DNA from: Mastigamoeba balamuthi
Taxonomy: Eukaryota > Evosea > Mastigamoebida > Mastigamoebidae
Direction: 5' to 3'
DNA: 64,000 nt
NCBI GenBank assembly: GCA_902651635.1
Contig: CACRSC010000031.1
Span: forward strand, 171,405 to 235,404
This document shows, piece after piece, positions 50,985-60,838 of this stretch. A program made the translations under genes and the position numbers. Position 1 is the first letter of the stretch, and each line of letters starts with the position of its first letter. Under the pieces are notes generated by a model, which ran no database searches, was not told where the DNA came from, and saw only the letters and a list, made by a program, of their open reading frames with translations.

Positions 50985-52039
50985 CTAGGCAACCAGCCGG
51001 TACGTCACGTAACGCCCGGCAGTCTCGGACTGGCGGATGATCTTGACGACCTGGCCACGCTGCAGGCCGTAGTACTTGGACACGGGGTCGGTGACCAGCA
51101 TCCTCGGCAGCTGCGAGTCCTTCAGGTTGCTGTGCGGGGGAGGGGAGGGGAAGATATTTGAGTGTCCGGGAATCCAGAGATATCTCTGGGTCAGTGAGTG
51201 TGTGGCGAGCGTACTAGCGCTGCAGCAGAGTGGCCTTCTCGTCGCGCGAGAGGACCTGATGCTCGGGGACGAGCGAGTGCCTCGTGATGTTCACCAGCAG
51301 CTCCTCCTCCGAGAAGAGCTCGATCTTCTGCTTCGTCATCGCGAGAACGGCCTAGCAGCGAGGGCGAAACAAAATATCTATCAGCGAATAGAACGGAATG
51401 GAATGGAATAGAATGGAATGGAATAAGGAAACGGAACAGTGGGAAACAGAAATCTGGCGCACGCGCTTGGCGAAGGAGGTGAGGACGCCGGCGATGACGA
51501 CGATGCCGCGGACGATGCCCTTGGACGACATGGTCTCGCAGTAGCCCTTGATGGGCGTCAGGTTGACCTTCTCGTCGCCGTTGAAGAACACGATCATGCG
51601 CCCCGTGTCCGACGGGTCGTCCTTGTGCTGCGTCACCAGCAGCATCAGGTCCCGCCTGCCCTCACGCCCCCCGGCCACCCCCCGCAGGAGGGTAGGGGCT
51701 CGTCAGAACACAACAAACCCGCTCCAGACGCGAGCGATTTATTTTCAGATGACGTAATTGCGAGTCCCTCCGGCGTTTGCGGCGCCCGCCCGGCGCGGCG
51801 CGAGGGGGGCACGGGCGCGAGAGTGGGGGGGGGGGGCTACGTGGGAGGGCCCCTGGGTGGGTGGGTGGGGGTACGCGGGCGCACGAGACGGTCTTGCCGC
51901 CGCCGGCGAACTTGGCGCGGAACTCGTCGAAGGACATGTTGAGGTCCTCGGGCAGCACAAAGTAGCCGCGGTCCGAGAGCATCTCCTGGACGGTCCTGTA
52001 GACCCTCCACATCTTCGCCGCCTGCTCCATCTCGGCCAT
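50985..52039 (-). CDS. RPB5: RNA polymerase subunit RPB5 (RPABC1)
   Basis: A shared subunit of nuclear RNA polymerases I, II and III. Four exons: exon 1 is 52039-51890 ([20 protein letters not shown]), then [23 protein letters not shown]..., then [31 protein letters not shown], then [20 protein letters not shown] through to the stop. The C-terminal [21 protein letters not shown] is the universally conserved 'assembly' domain. The first intron is about 220 nt with a G run; the second contains a GGAAT microsatellite and the third two ATATC motifs. The first-intron acceptor (about 51666) is not certain. Confidence 0.93.
51391..51425 (+). repeat. GGAAT microsatellite in an RPB5 intron
   Basis: GAACGGAATGGAATGGAATA continues as further GAATG/GAATA units, about seven imperfect pentamers in all, inside an intron between two RPB5 exons. 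Same unit as (GGAAT)n satellites, here very short. Confidence 0.7.
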
Positions 52040-52976
52040 TTTCGCGTGCGGGTGTGTGTGTGGGACTGCGCTGCGCAGAGAGGGAGCGGTCCACCGCACA
52101 GATACTCTTTTATCTTGTGGTGTGAATCTCGGGTATCATCGGTGGCGCCCCCGCGTTTGCTCTCACGGCCGCCCCGGCACGGGCCCCGGCAGCCACACGC
52201 ACGCCGCGAGGTGCCTCCGGCACCCACGCGAGCAGAGTCTCTCCGCGCGGCCCGTGACGTAGGACCATAGACAGCAGGGAACGCAGGTCGAAATATGGAC
52301 GACTGAATTGCTCCCGTCAGTCCAAAACAAGTGGTGTGGCCTAAACGCTCAAGATCGATTGCGACAGCCTCAGATTCGGAAGCCTCAAGGACAACAGCAA
52401 CGTGCTGCCTACTGTATAGTATCCAGGATAACAGAACTGCCGCAGAGGTTGGCTGGCAAGCAGAGCAGGTGCGCTTTGAATTTGTGTGTGAATTTAGCGA
52501 TCTGTGTTTTTGTATCGGGTGACCTGTGTGTGGCGTGTCGAGCTTGCAGGGTCTCAGATGGCGTCCCGTGCGATCTGCCTCTTCCTTTGTTAGGGGGCGT
52601 CGCCGAGCTGCCTCGTCATGCCGAGCGCCGGGTAGGTTGTTGTCGCCCGCTCGCGCGTCCACCGAGGTCGGGGGACCAGCAGGCGAGGCCGCCCTCCCCT
52701 TGTGGGGAAGACGAAAGGGGGCGGGGGACAGCGGGCGGCCCCAGCCAGCGGTACACACTGATCCGCCGGCCAGAGGCCACCCGCCGCCCCCGCACCCCCC
52801 ACCTCGCCGCTGCCCCCGGCACACGCGTGTACGCGTCCGCGAGCTCCTCCGGTCTCGGAAGCTCCGCCTTCACAGGTCGTCATCTGGACGAGGGGACAGA
52901 GGAGTCAGGCGGGTGCCCGGGCGACGGAGCAAGGGCGGGTGGCTGGGGGGGGGAGCGCGTGTACCATGCGAGCAGT
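52040..52976. other. Long spacer upstream of RPB5 and downstream of eL41
   Basis: About 940 bp. It holds GATACTC...TATCTTG near 52101-52116 (RPB5 upstream, motif-like). Open frames on both strands are GC-rich and unconserved. The minus-strand frame around 52616-52873 (LPRPEELADAYTRVPG) is the only one with protein-like composition. No gene is claimed. Confidence 0.5.
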
Positions 52977-53146
52977 TTACTTCGAGCGCTGACGCATCTT
53001 CCGCCTCTTGCGCTTCAACCTGCGCATGCGCTTTTTCCTCCACTGCAGGGGCGGGGCGCGGGGGAAGCGGGTGAGTCGAGGGCGGCCGGGCTGGTGGACA
53101 CAGGGGCGGCGGGCGCAGAGAGAGAGGAGCGGACCTTGGCGCGCAT
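52977..53146 (-). CDS. RPL41: Ribosomal protein eL41, split by an intron
   Basis: Exon 1 (53146-53135) codes MRAK and exon 2 (53042-52977) codes WRKKRMRRLKRKRRKMRQ..., together the complete 25-residue eL41, the smallest ribosomal protein, an all-basic helix in the 60S subunit. The 92-nt intron has GT and CAG ends. No ORF search with a normal length cut-off would find this gene. It is divergent from the UBR ligase by 254 bp. Confidence 0.95.
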
Positions 53147-53333
53147 TCTCTACTTGAGGGAACAAGCGACTGAAAGAAAAGAGAGCAGGGAGGGCCGAAG
53201 AGAAGGGCAGGGCGCGCAGAAACCGGGCGCGCGCAGCCTGTTGACGTCAATCACGTCATCACTTATTCTCGCCTGTTCGCCCGCGAACCGCCGTGCAAAT
53301 TCCCCGATCCGCGCCCATTTCCCCGATCGGGCC

Positions 53334-53349
53334 GAGATACGCGTATCTC
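53334..53349. promoter_or_regulatory. Perfect palindrome upstream of UBR ligase
   Basis: GAGATACGCGTATCTC is a perfect 16-bp palindrome, 52 bp before ATG 53401 and 188 bp before the eL41 ATG. It is a GTATCTC member of the recurrent motif family. Confidence 0.6.
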
Positions 53350-53400
53350 CCGCCCCGGCCCCCGAAACCGTCTTCAAGGTATTGAGCGTTGCGGAAGCAC

Positions 53401-56400
53401 ATGTTCTCTAACAAGCGAGGCGTCACGCCGTCTCTGACGCCGGACCTCTGGTCCGCGATCCCCGACCCGAGCGACCCCGCGCGCGTGTACGACGCCGCGG
53501 CGCGCGCGCTGGCCGCCAGCGTGCCCGTGACCGACGACGTGCTGCTCTCGCTCGAGCGCCTGCTCTGCGCGGGCGACGCCGACACGGGCGCTGTCATGGC
53601 CCGCCTCGCCGCGGCCGTCCAGCCCAAGGTCTGCCCCGCCGTCTGGGGCAACGGCACGTTCTTCTACCGCTGCCACGACTGCGAGAAGACCCCCAGCAGG
53701 TCAATTGCCCTCCACGGTTATTCGTCACGCGCGTTTCGTTCAGCGCCTCACGCACGGGAACTGAAAAAACCCCATAATTTCCAACGCGTGCAGCTGCGTG
53801 TGCGTCGAGTGCTTCAAGGGGGGCAGCCACGAGGGACACGACGTGACGCTGGAGACGTCGGTGCACGGCGGCAGCTGCGACTGCGGCAACGACGAGGCGT
53901 GGAAGGAGTCGGGCTTCTGCTCGCGCCACGGCCGCAGGCCCGACCCGGGCGAGGACCCGCTGCGGTACCTCCCGGAGTCCATGCGCGTGTCGGCCCCCGC
54001 CGTGCTGGCGGCCGCCTCCGCCGCCGCAGTCGCGGCGCTCCAGGACGCCCGTCCGGAATCGAGGAAACACGGCGCGATAATCGCACAGTGGCTCAGGAGG
54101 CTCGCCAAGGTGGAGGCGCTCATGCGGGTGCTGAGGGCCGTGTTTGGCGGGAGGGCCGCCGGGGCGCCGCCGGGGCTGCTGGGCCAGCTCTCGGAGGCCC
54201 TCGTGGCGCCCAGGGGCGAGACGCTGGAGGCGTGCCTGTACCTGCTCCTCGACATGGTCAGTGCCTGAGACACAGCTCCCACTGCGGGGGGTGTTCCCCC
54301 TTCTTCGTTGGAGTGACCCTCTCTTGCTCTCTCCTTCCGCCTCTTGCCCGCGGTGCTGCTGCTGCTGCTCCCCCTGTCGCAGGTCCAGGACCTCTCGTCG
54401 AAGAAGGACATGGCGCCGCACTTCACGGCGCTGTACAGGGGATGGGCGAAGCCCGGGTCGTTCGACGCGGACACGTTCGAGGCGATTGTGAAGCTCAACC
54501 CGCAGATGCTCAACAGCCTCGCGGCAACGGTGCCGCCAGCAGCGGACCAGCGCTTGCCAACGCTGACCACAGACCCGCTGCGCAGGACGCGGTGTTCCCC
54601 GAGAGCGGGCAGAGCTTCTTGACAGCGCTGCTGGAGGTCGCGTGCGAGTCGATGCCCATTGCCATGCGCAGGGAGTACGGGCAGGTCGACGCCCCGGACA
54701 ACACGATCGAGAAGAAGACCAGCCGCCTGATCGTCTCGGCGCTGAGCGACGTCGTGGTGGTGCTCTCGCACGACGACATCTGCGAGAGGCTCCGGACAGA
54801 CAGCAGGGAGCTCTTCCAGAGGTCCGTCGTCGTCCTCAGCGCGTTCGCCGCCGACCTGCACGGCAAGGACGGCGAGCTGCGAAAGGAGGGCGACCACGTC
54901 GAGCACGAGTCCCACCTGTTCCTGTGGACACTCGAGTTCGAGCTCGAACTCCTGATGTCCGTCCCGGGGTTCATCAGGTCTGCGGCAGACAAGGCGGACA
55001 TAGCACTCCCGTTTTTGCAGCGCCTCGTGGATCTGTTCGCCGCCTCCCCCGAGCCCAGAATGCACACAGTCCTCGGCGTGGAGATCCCGGACATCGTCAC
55101 CGGCTCGGTCCCGATTGGCGTGACTCTCCCGCTGCACAGAGTCCTCGCGAGGGTTCTGGGCGACGCCCCAGAGATCGTCACAGGCGTCGTGCAGACCCTT
55201 ACGCCAGTGCAGAGGGCGCTGCTCTTTGAGGCCCCCGCGCAGCTGCAGGCGTGGTACGCGCAGGTCGTCTCCAACCTCTGGATCCGCAACGGCGCCGCCT
55301 CGCAGTGGAAGGCCATCCTGTACTCCAAGGCGCTGCTGAGGGACATGAGCCGCCTGGATATCTACATGCTTCAGATCGGTAGAGCACTCCCAAGTCCTTC
55401 GCCTCCCTAACGATTGGTGCGCAGCTGCCACTGTCCTGGGGCCGAACGACGCTGTGGCGCTGCTAGTCGATAGGTACGGGCTGTCGCACTGGCTCACCGG
55501 CAGCCCCGAGGAGGGCGACCGCTTCGGGGCCATGAAGGACGCGAGCACCCGCCAGCAGTCGTCCGTCCTCAGCCACCTCCTCGGAACGTTCTCCGCGGTG
55601 GTGAGGGACCGCTCCATCGCGCACCCGGCGATGTCGCTCAAGGAGCTGGCGACTCTGGACCTCGTGCACAACCTCGCCTCGAAGCAGCAGACGAGAAGCT
55701 CGATGGAGGAGCTGCTGTCCTCGCAGCGCGAGCCCCTCCTGAGGGAGGCGTTCCAGGCGGCCATAGCAGACGTCGCCGTCCTCAACCCGCCGCGAGAGGG
55801 AAAGCCCGCTCTGTTCAGCCTTCAGCAGTCGTACTGGGAGCTGTTCGACCCGTTTTACCGACACATGGAGCTCCGCGACCTGCAGTCGGCGTTTGAGAAC
55901 TACGAGAAGAACAGGGAGACCAAGTCTCCGCTCTGGTCCGGCCGCACCGTGCCGCCGATCTGCCAGGAGCTTTCGGGGGCTGCCGCCGTGCTCAACTGCC
56001 CGGCGATGATCGAGTTCATGACGGCTGTGGCGAAGAACTTTCGGCTGCACGGAGACGACTGCAACGAGAACACTCTGTCGAGCTTCCTTGCGCTGGCTTG
56101 GCTCATGGCGGACAACCCCTCCCCGTCCGGTTTGCCGGCGCCCACCACCGCCGCCATCGCTCCTCTGGTCGCCGAACTGGAGGCCCTGAGCACTACGAGC
56201 CTCAAGGTGTTCTCTTTCAACACGGCGCTGCAGTCGTCCGCACACGATCTCGTGCTGGCGTTCAGGAAGGCGTACCCTGGCCTCTGCCCCTCTTCAGCTC
56301 CCACGCCGTCTGAGGGCGCCGCGTCGTCGAGCCCGCCAGCGCACGGGCTCTCCGAGGCCAAGAAGGAGATGGCGAGGAAAAGGCAGGCAGCCCTTCTGGA

Positions 56401-58562
56401 GGCGATGGCGAAACAGCAGAGAGAGTACCTCGCCAACGCTGCGCCAGAGGACATCGACATGGAGGACGAGGCGGGCGAGGAGGGCGCGGGGTCGGCCTCA
56501 CCCGCGGACGGCCCCAAGGCCGAGGAGCTGATCTGCGTCTTGTGCAAGCAGGCCTCGAGCGGCGTCGAGAACGACCCGCACGTCATGATCGCCCACCTGC
56601 AACCGTCGAACATCCCTTGGATAGCCCGCAACAGAGTACGCAGCTCGGTGCCACCGTTGACATGGTTCTCATGTTCTCCTAGCCCAACGTACAAGCGGAG
56701 TTGGGATCCGTGTCCGACGGCAAGTGGACGCTGCCGAGGCGTGCATCGTCCAAGAAAGCAGACCCCTTCTGGTGCTCGGGGTTCAACTTCGGGTTGTGTG
56801 CTCACGCCAGCGAACGAATCAACACAGGAAGCGGGGATACTACCAGAAGAACGCCGACGTCAAGGCAGCGTGGCTCAACATAGAGGAGCAGACGTGCTCG
56901 CAGTTCTCAGGGTGCCAGCACAAGGTCCACAGCTCGTGCTTTGAAGCGCACTTCAAGGCCTCCCTGCGGTCGTACACGGGCAACGCAATCGTCCCCGCTG
57001 CAGGCGACTTTCTCTGCCCCATCTGCCGCCGCATAGAGAACGCAGCCATTCCCATCGTCCCGCCAGACGCCACCAGCCCAGCCCAGCTCACGCCGCCGCC
57101 CGACGGCGACTGGCTCGAGCACCTCAAGAGGGCCACGAGCAGCCACGATACCGACGACGCCTTCGTGCGGCCGGGGACGCAGACGGCCATCATGCAGTAC
57201 ACGGGGCGCACGGTCGCGGGCGCGATCAACGGCCAGGACATCAAGACAACTTCCCCGACCGAGATGGCGCTCACGGCGGACATCATCCTGTGCGACTCGG
57301 TCGCGAGCGGCGTTGCGGGAGCGGAGATCTTCCTGCGGAGCGCTGCAACGGAGTTCGCAGGCGTCGCCGATGCGGCTACCTACTGGCCGCACCAAGCGAA
57401 GATCCTGCGTGCTGTGCTGGCGGCCACGAGGGTCGCGCAGACCGCCCTTCCCAAGTGCCCCGAGTTCCTCGCCATCCCAGAGCTCCTGGGGATCCACTCG
57501 GCTGCGGCCTCCTCCATCGCGTCCTCGTGCCCGTTCGCCGTTGCCGGCCCGCAGTGCGACCCGTTCACGTGGCTGGTGCGCTACTGCATGACGAGGGGGT
57601 TCTCGTGCTTCCACGGGGCGTCGTCGCTGCTGTACGTCCTCAGCGTCACGCAGGCGCTGGTCCACGTCTCGAGGTGCGTGGGCTCGGGGTCGGTGGAGAT
57701 GCCTTCGGCAGACGGGGCCCCGCCCCTGCTGCTCTCGCTCTTCACCGCGATCAACATGATCATCTCTCGCGGCTCTCTGCGACAGCCGACCTTCGAGGGC
57801 CCCTCCCAGGCGTTGCTGGGCGATTCGCCCAAGACGCTCGCGGGCGTCGTCGACAGCCTGACAGAGACGTACTTGCGCCGAGCGTTCCTGCTGCAGCGCC
57901 TCCTCCAGAGCTCCGAGAGCGAGTCAGAGGACATCGGCGTGCTGCATCTGGGCGAGGCGGACGCGCTGCGGGAGGCGCTGCACATAGAGCCCTTCACGGG
58001 CCTCGCCAAGAGCACCGAGCTCAAGGACATCGTGATGGGCTGGGTCGGCGACTTTGTCGCCAAGCGCCCCGAGTGGGTCGCTCTGCCCCCGGCGCCCGCG
58101 CTGCCCGTGTCGCTCATCCCGCTGCCCGAGCTCTACCAGGACGTGCAGATCGCCCTGCACGGCATCGTGTGCCCTCAGTGCGGCAAGCGCCCGGCCAAGT
58201 CGTTCCTCTGCCTCGTCTGCGGCGCCATCGAGTGCCTCGGGCCCTGCTGCGCCACTGGCCGCATGGGACCGCTCAACAGGCACACGGACATGTGCGGCGA
58301 CGGCGTCGCCGTGGTGCTGCTGCTGGACTCGGGGTTCTCGCTCGTCATGCGCGGGACGTACGACGGCAGGAGGCGCGGGCTCAGCGGGGCGCTGTACCTC
58401 GACAAGTTCGGCGAGGCCGACCCGGGGATGAAGCGCGGCAAGCCGCTGGAGCTCAGCCACACGGCACTGGCCCACCTCGAGTACCTATGGCTGGCCCACG
58501 CGTTCGACCAGGACACCTACACGGTCGACAACACGCTGGCCGACCCCCACCGCTCTGTATGA
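53401..58562 (+). CDS. UBR1/2-type E3 ubiquitin ligase (N-recognin)
   Basis: A large multi-exon gene (at least seven exons). The UBR box spans the first intron: CPAVWGNGTFFYRCHDCEKTPS joins CVCVECFKGGSHEGHDV and GGSCDCGNDEAWKESGFCSRH, with all the zinc-binding Cys/His of the type-1 N-degron pocket. A helical central region of more than 900 residues follows. Near the C-terminus a RING-H2-like unit has ICVLC, then FSGCQHKVHSSCF and GDFLCPICRR followed by IPIVPP, as in UBR1/UBR2. The end of the protein has Cys-rich CPQCGKRPAKSFLCLVCG like the UBR autoinhibitory (UBLC) domain. It recognises destabilising N-terminal residues and ubiquitinates substrates with an E2. The internal exon joins around 54500-54610, 55376-55440 and 56630-56850 are approximate. 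Confidence 0.88.
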
Positions 58563-58631
58563 GAACCGCCACCTAGTGGCCCGTACCCCTGGGCTCGGTG
58601 TCAGCAGCAAAGGGTACTTTTATTCCGGACA

Positions 58632-60668
58632 TCACAGCTCGTCGCCCGAGGACTCGGAGTCGGAGAGCCTGCACACGGGCCTCCAGTCGCTCTTCCTCCT
58701 GGGGCACGGCGGCAGGGGCGGCAGGGGCTTGGGGGCCACGGCCGTCGGAGACGGGGGCAGCCGCGTTGCTTTGTCGGGGCACGGCAGCGGGCGGTCAGGC
58801 GCCAAGTGCAGCATCTTGAGGGATGTCTTCGAGTGTAGCCTCGACGCGCCGATGTTGCAGTTGTCGTTGGCAGCGGCCGCTGCTGACAGGGTGGGGGCTG
58901 GGTTTGCCGGGAGCCAGCGCGAGGGCGGCCTCCTCGGGGGTGCCCTGGGCCTCGAGAAGTAGTTCACCCGCCTGCACGAGGGTGCCGGCAGCCTGGCATC
59001 CCAGACGCACACCGGGGCGTGTGCAGCGGCAGCGGGCGGCGTGGTGGGTATGGGCTTCGTCGGCGGGACTCGCAGCAGGGACGAGCTGCGCCTCAACTCC
59101 GAGCGTGGCGCCGCGGGCAGGGGCGCTGTGGGGACGGGGACCGAGTTCTTCGAGGGGCTCCGTGCCCGGATCTGCGGAAGCAGCACCAGCTTCCCGAGGG
59201 GCGGCGGGGGGCACTTGGGCCTCTGCGGCGGCCACGGCGAGGCCTTCATGCGGGTCGCAACGGCAGCAGCGGCCTGCTGCTCGAGCTGCTGCTCCGAGGC
59301 CGTCCAGATCCTCTGCAGGTTCGCGGCGAACTCCTGCGAGGTCGGGGACGGGTCCGCGACGTCGTCGATCGCGAGGACGATGGAGTAGCGGTCCGCGAGC
59401 GCCAGCCCGTCGATCTCGGTCGACGCGAACACCTGGTCCTTGTGCACAAACGCCGTGTGGAAGAGCACGTGGAAGCGGACGCCGTTGTCGTCGACCTTGA
59501 CCGACACGTCCGACTCGACCTCGAACTGGACGGCCGCCGCGCTCCTGCGCCTCGAGTGAGCCCCTCCTGGCGGTGCCACTCGCCCCCCTCCCCACCTCCC
59601 CACGCACCTCGCCCTGTATCGGACGAACGCCGGGCTCGAGCAGGAGACCGAGCAGATGTCGACAGTCGCTGGCACGACGGCGTTGTCGTGCCTGACAGTG
59701 ATGCTCCGTATGAGCCTCCTCGAGGGCGCCAGCCCGGGCGACGCTGCACCGCAGAGGATCCTGCAGAAGTACTCGACGTAGCTTGGGGGCGCATCAGTGA
59801 GATGCCGCAGCAGCAGGGGCCGCAGGCTGTGGGGGGGCGCACCTCTTCTGCGAGGGGCTGAGGGGGACCATGTTCTTGAACCTCCTCCACCAGGCAAAGG
59901 CCACCGAGGCCTCGGCAAACGCCCGCACCAGCAGCTTGTAGCACACGACCACCACGCCCTCGAGGCTCCCATCGTAGCCCTGGGGGGTGGTGTTGGCGCC
60001 GCAGTGCACCGTGAGACCCGCGGGGCGCCGGGGAGTGGCGTGGCGGGGACACGGACGCGGTCTGGGCAGTTGACGACGCAGAAGTTCTTGGGGTCGGCCG
60101 CCAGGAAGCTGCTCATGCTGTCCACGATGCCGAACAGCGCGTGCAGCGGCAGCATGCCCTTCTCGGGCAGCCGTATGTCGATGATCTGCGGTCCCGTTGG
60201 CATCGGGAGGGGGGAAGAGGGGCTTCCGATCAATTGACAGCAAACGGGGAGAGGGGGAAAAAGTGGAAACGTCGGTGTGGCCACAGACGCAAGGGCAGAG
60301 CGCAGGCAGAGCGCAAGCGTACGCGCACCTGGTTGACGCCGCTAGCGCAGCTGCTGGGCGCGCTGTCGGCGCTCATCGACCAGATCATGCTCACGTCGCG
60401 CCTCTCCTCGAACAGCGGCGCCTCCTGCGGCCCCGTGTGAGTGCGCGTTGCCCTCGGGGGGCTGCAAACTGAAACCCCCCCATTACTACGGGGTCCGCCC
60501 GAAACTGTACGGGGCGCCCCCCACACCCTCCCCAGCCAAGCGAACGTTGCTGGTGATCTGTGCCGGGTACACTGCACGCCGTCAGTGCCAGGAGAGGGAG
60601 GGTGCCAGGGTGGACTCACCCGCAATGTTGTCGGCCACGTACACGAGGCCGCTCGGGCTGTCCTCCAT
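58632..60668 (-). CDS. PTEN/auxilin-like pseudophosphatase plus C2-like domain
   Basis: The start ATG 60668 (MEDSPSGLVYVADNIA) matches the opening of PTEN/tensin/auxilin phosphatase-like domains. Exons then give DVSMIWSMSADS, IIDIRLPEKGMLPLHALFGIV, FLAADPKNFCVVNC, AFAWWRRFKNMVPLSPSQKR and SYVEYFCRIL, followed by a C2-like beta region (RSITVRHDNAVV...VRFHVLFHTAFVHKDQ). After VVNC there is no CX5R loop (PDRGYDGS after splicing), so the active site looks dead, as in auxilin and GAK, where the domain binds lipids. The C-terminus is Pro/Ser-rich and ends acidic (SDSESSGDEL). There is no J-domain. Confidence is good for the fold, moderate for exon ends. Confidence 0.75.
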
Positions 60669-60746
60669 CCCTAGGAGGGGTGTTGTCTGTGGTAGCCGCT
60701 CAGCGGGTTGTCTGGATTTCTCGAAGATTTTAGCCCCTGTCCCGAC

Positions 60747-60760
60747 GAAAATATCCGGCC
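60747..60760. promoter_or_regulatory. AATATC motif in the pseudophosphatase/ART divergent promoter
   Basis: GAAAATATCCGGCC lies 79 bp from ATG 60668 and 79 bp from ATG 60839, that is, in the middle of the 170-bp spacer. It resembles 4771-4785 (GGAAAATATCTGGCC) closely. Confidence 0.55.
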
Positions 60761-60838
60761 GCCAGATTCCTGGCAGCCGAGAAAAGCGGAATAAAGATTC
60801 ATTTGATATAAATTGCACCGCAGTTCTCCGCGCCTCAC

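Noticed and set aside
52616-52873. Possible small gene upstream of eL41 3' end
   Set aside because: Protein-like composition only in part, no start or splice context I can defend.
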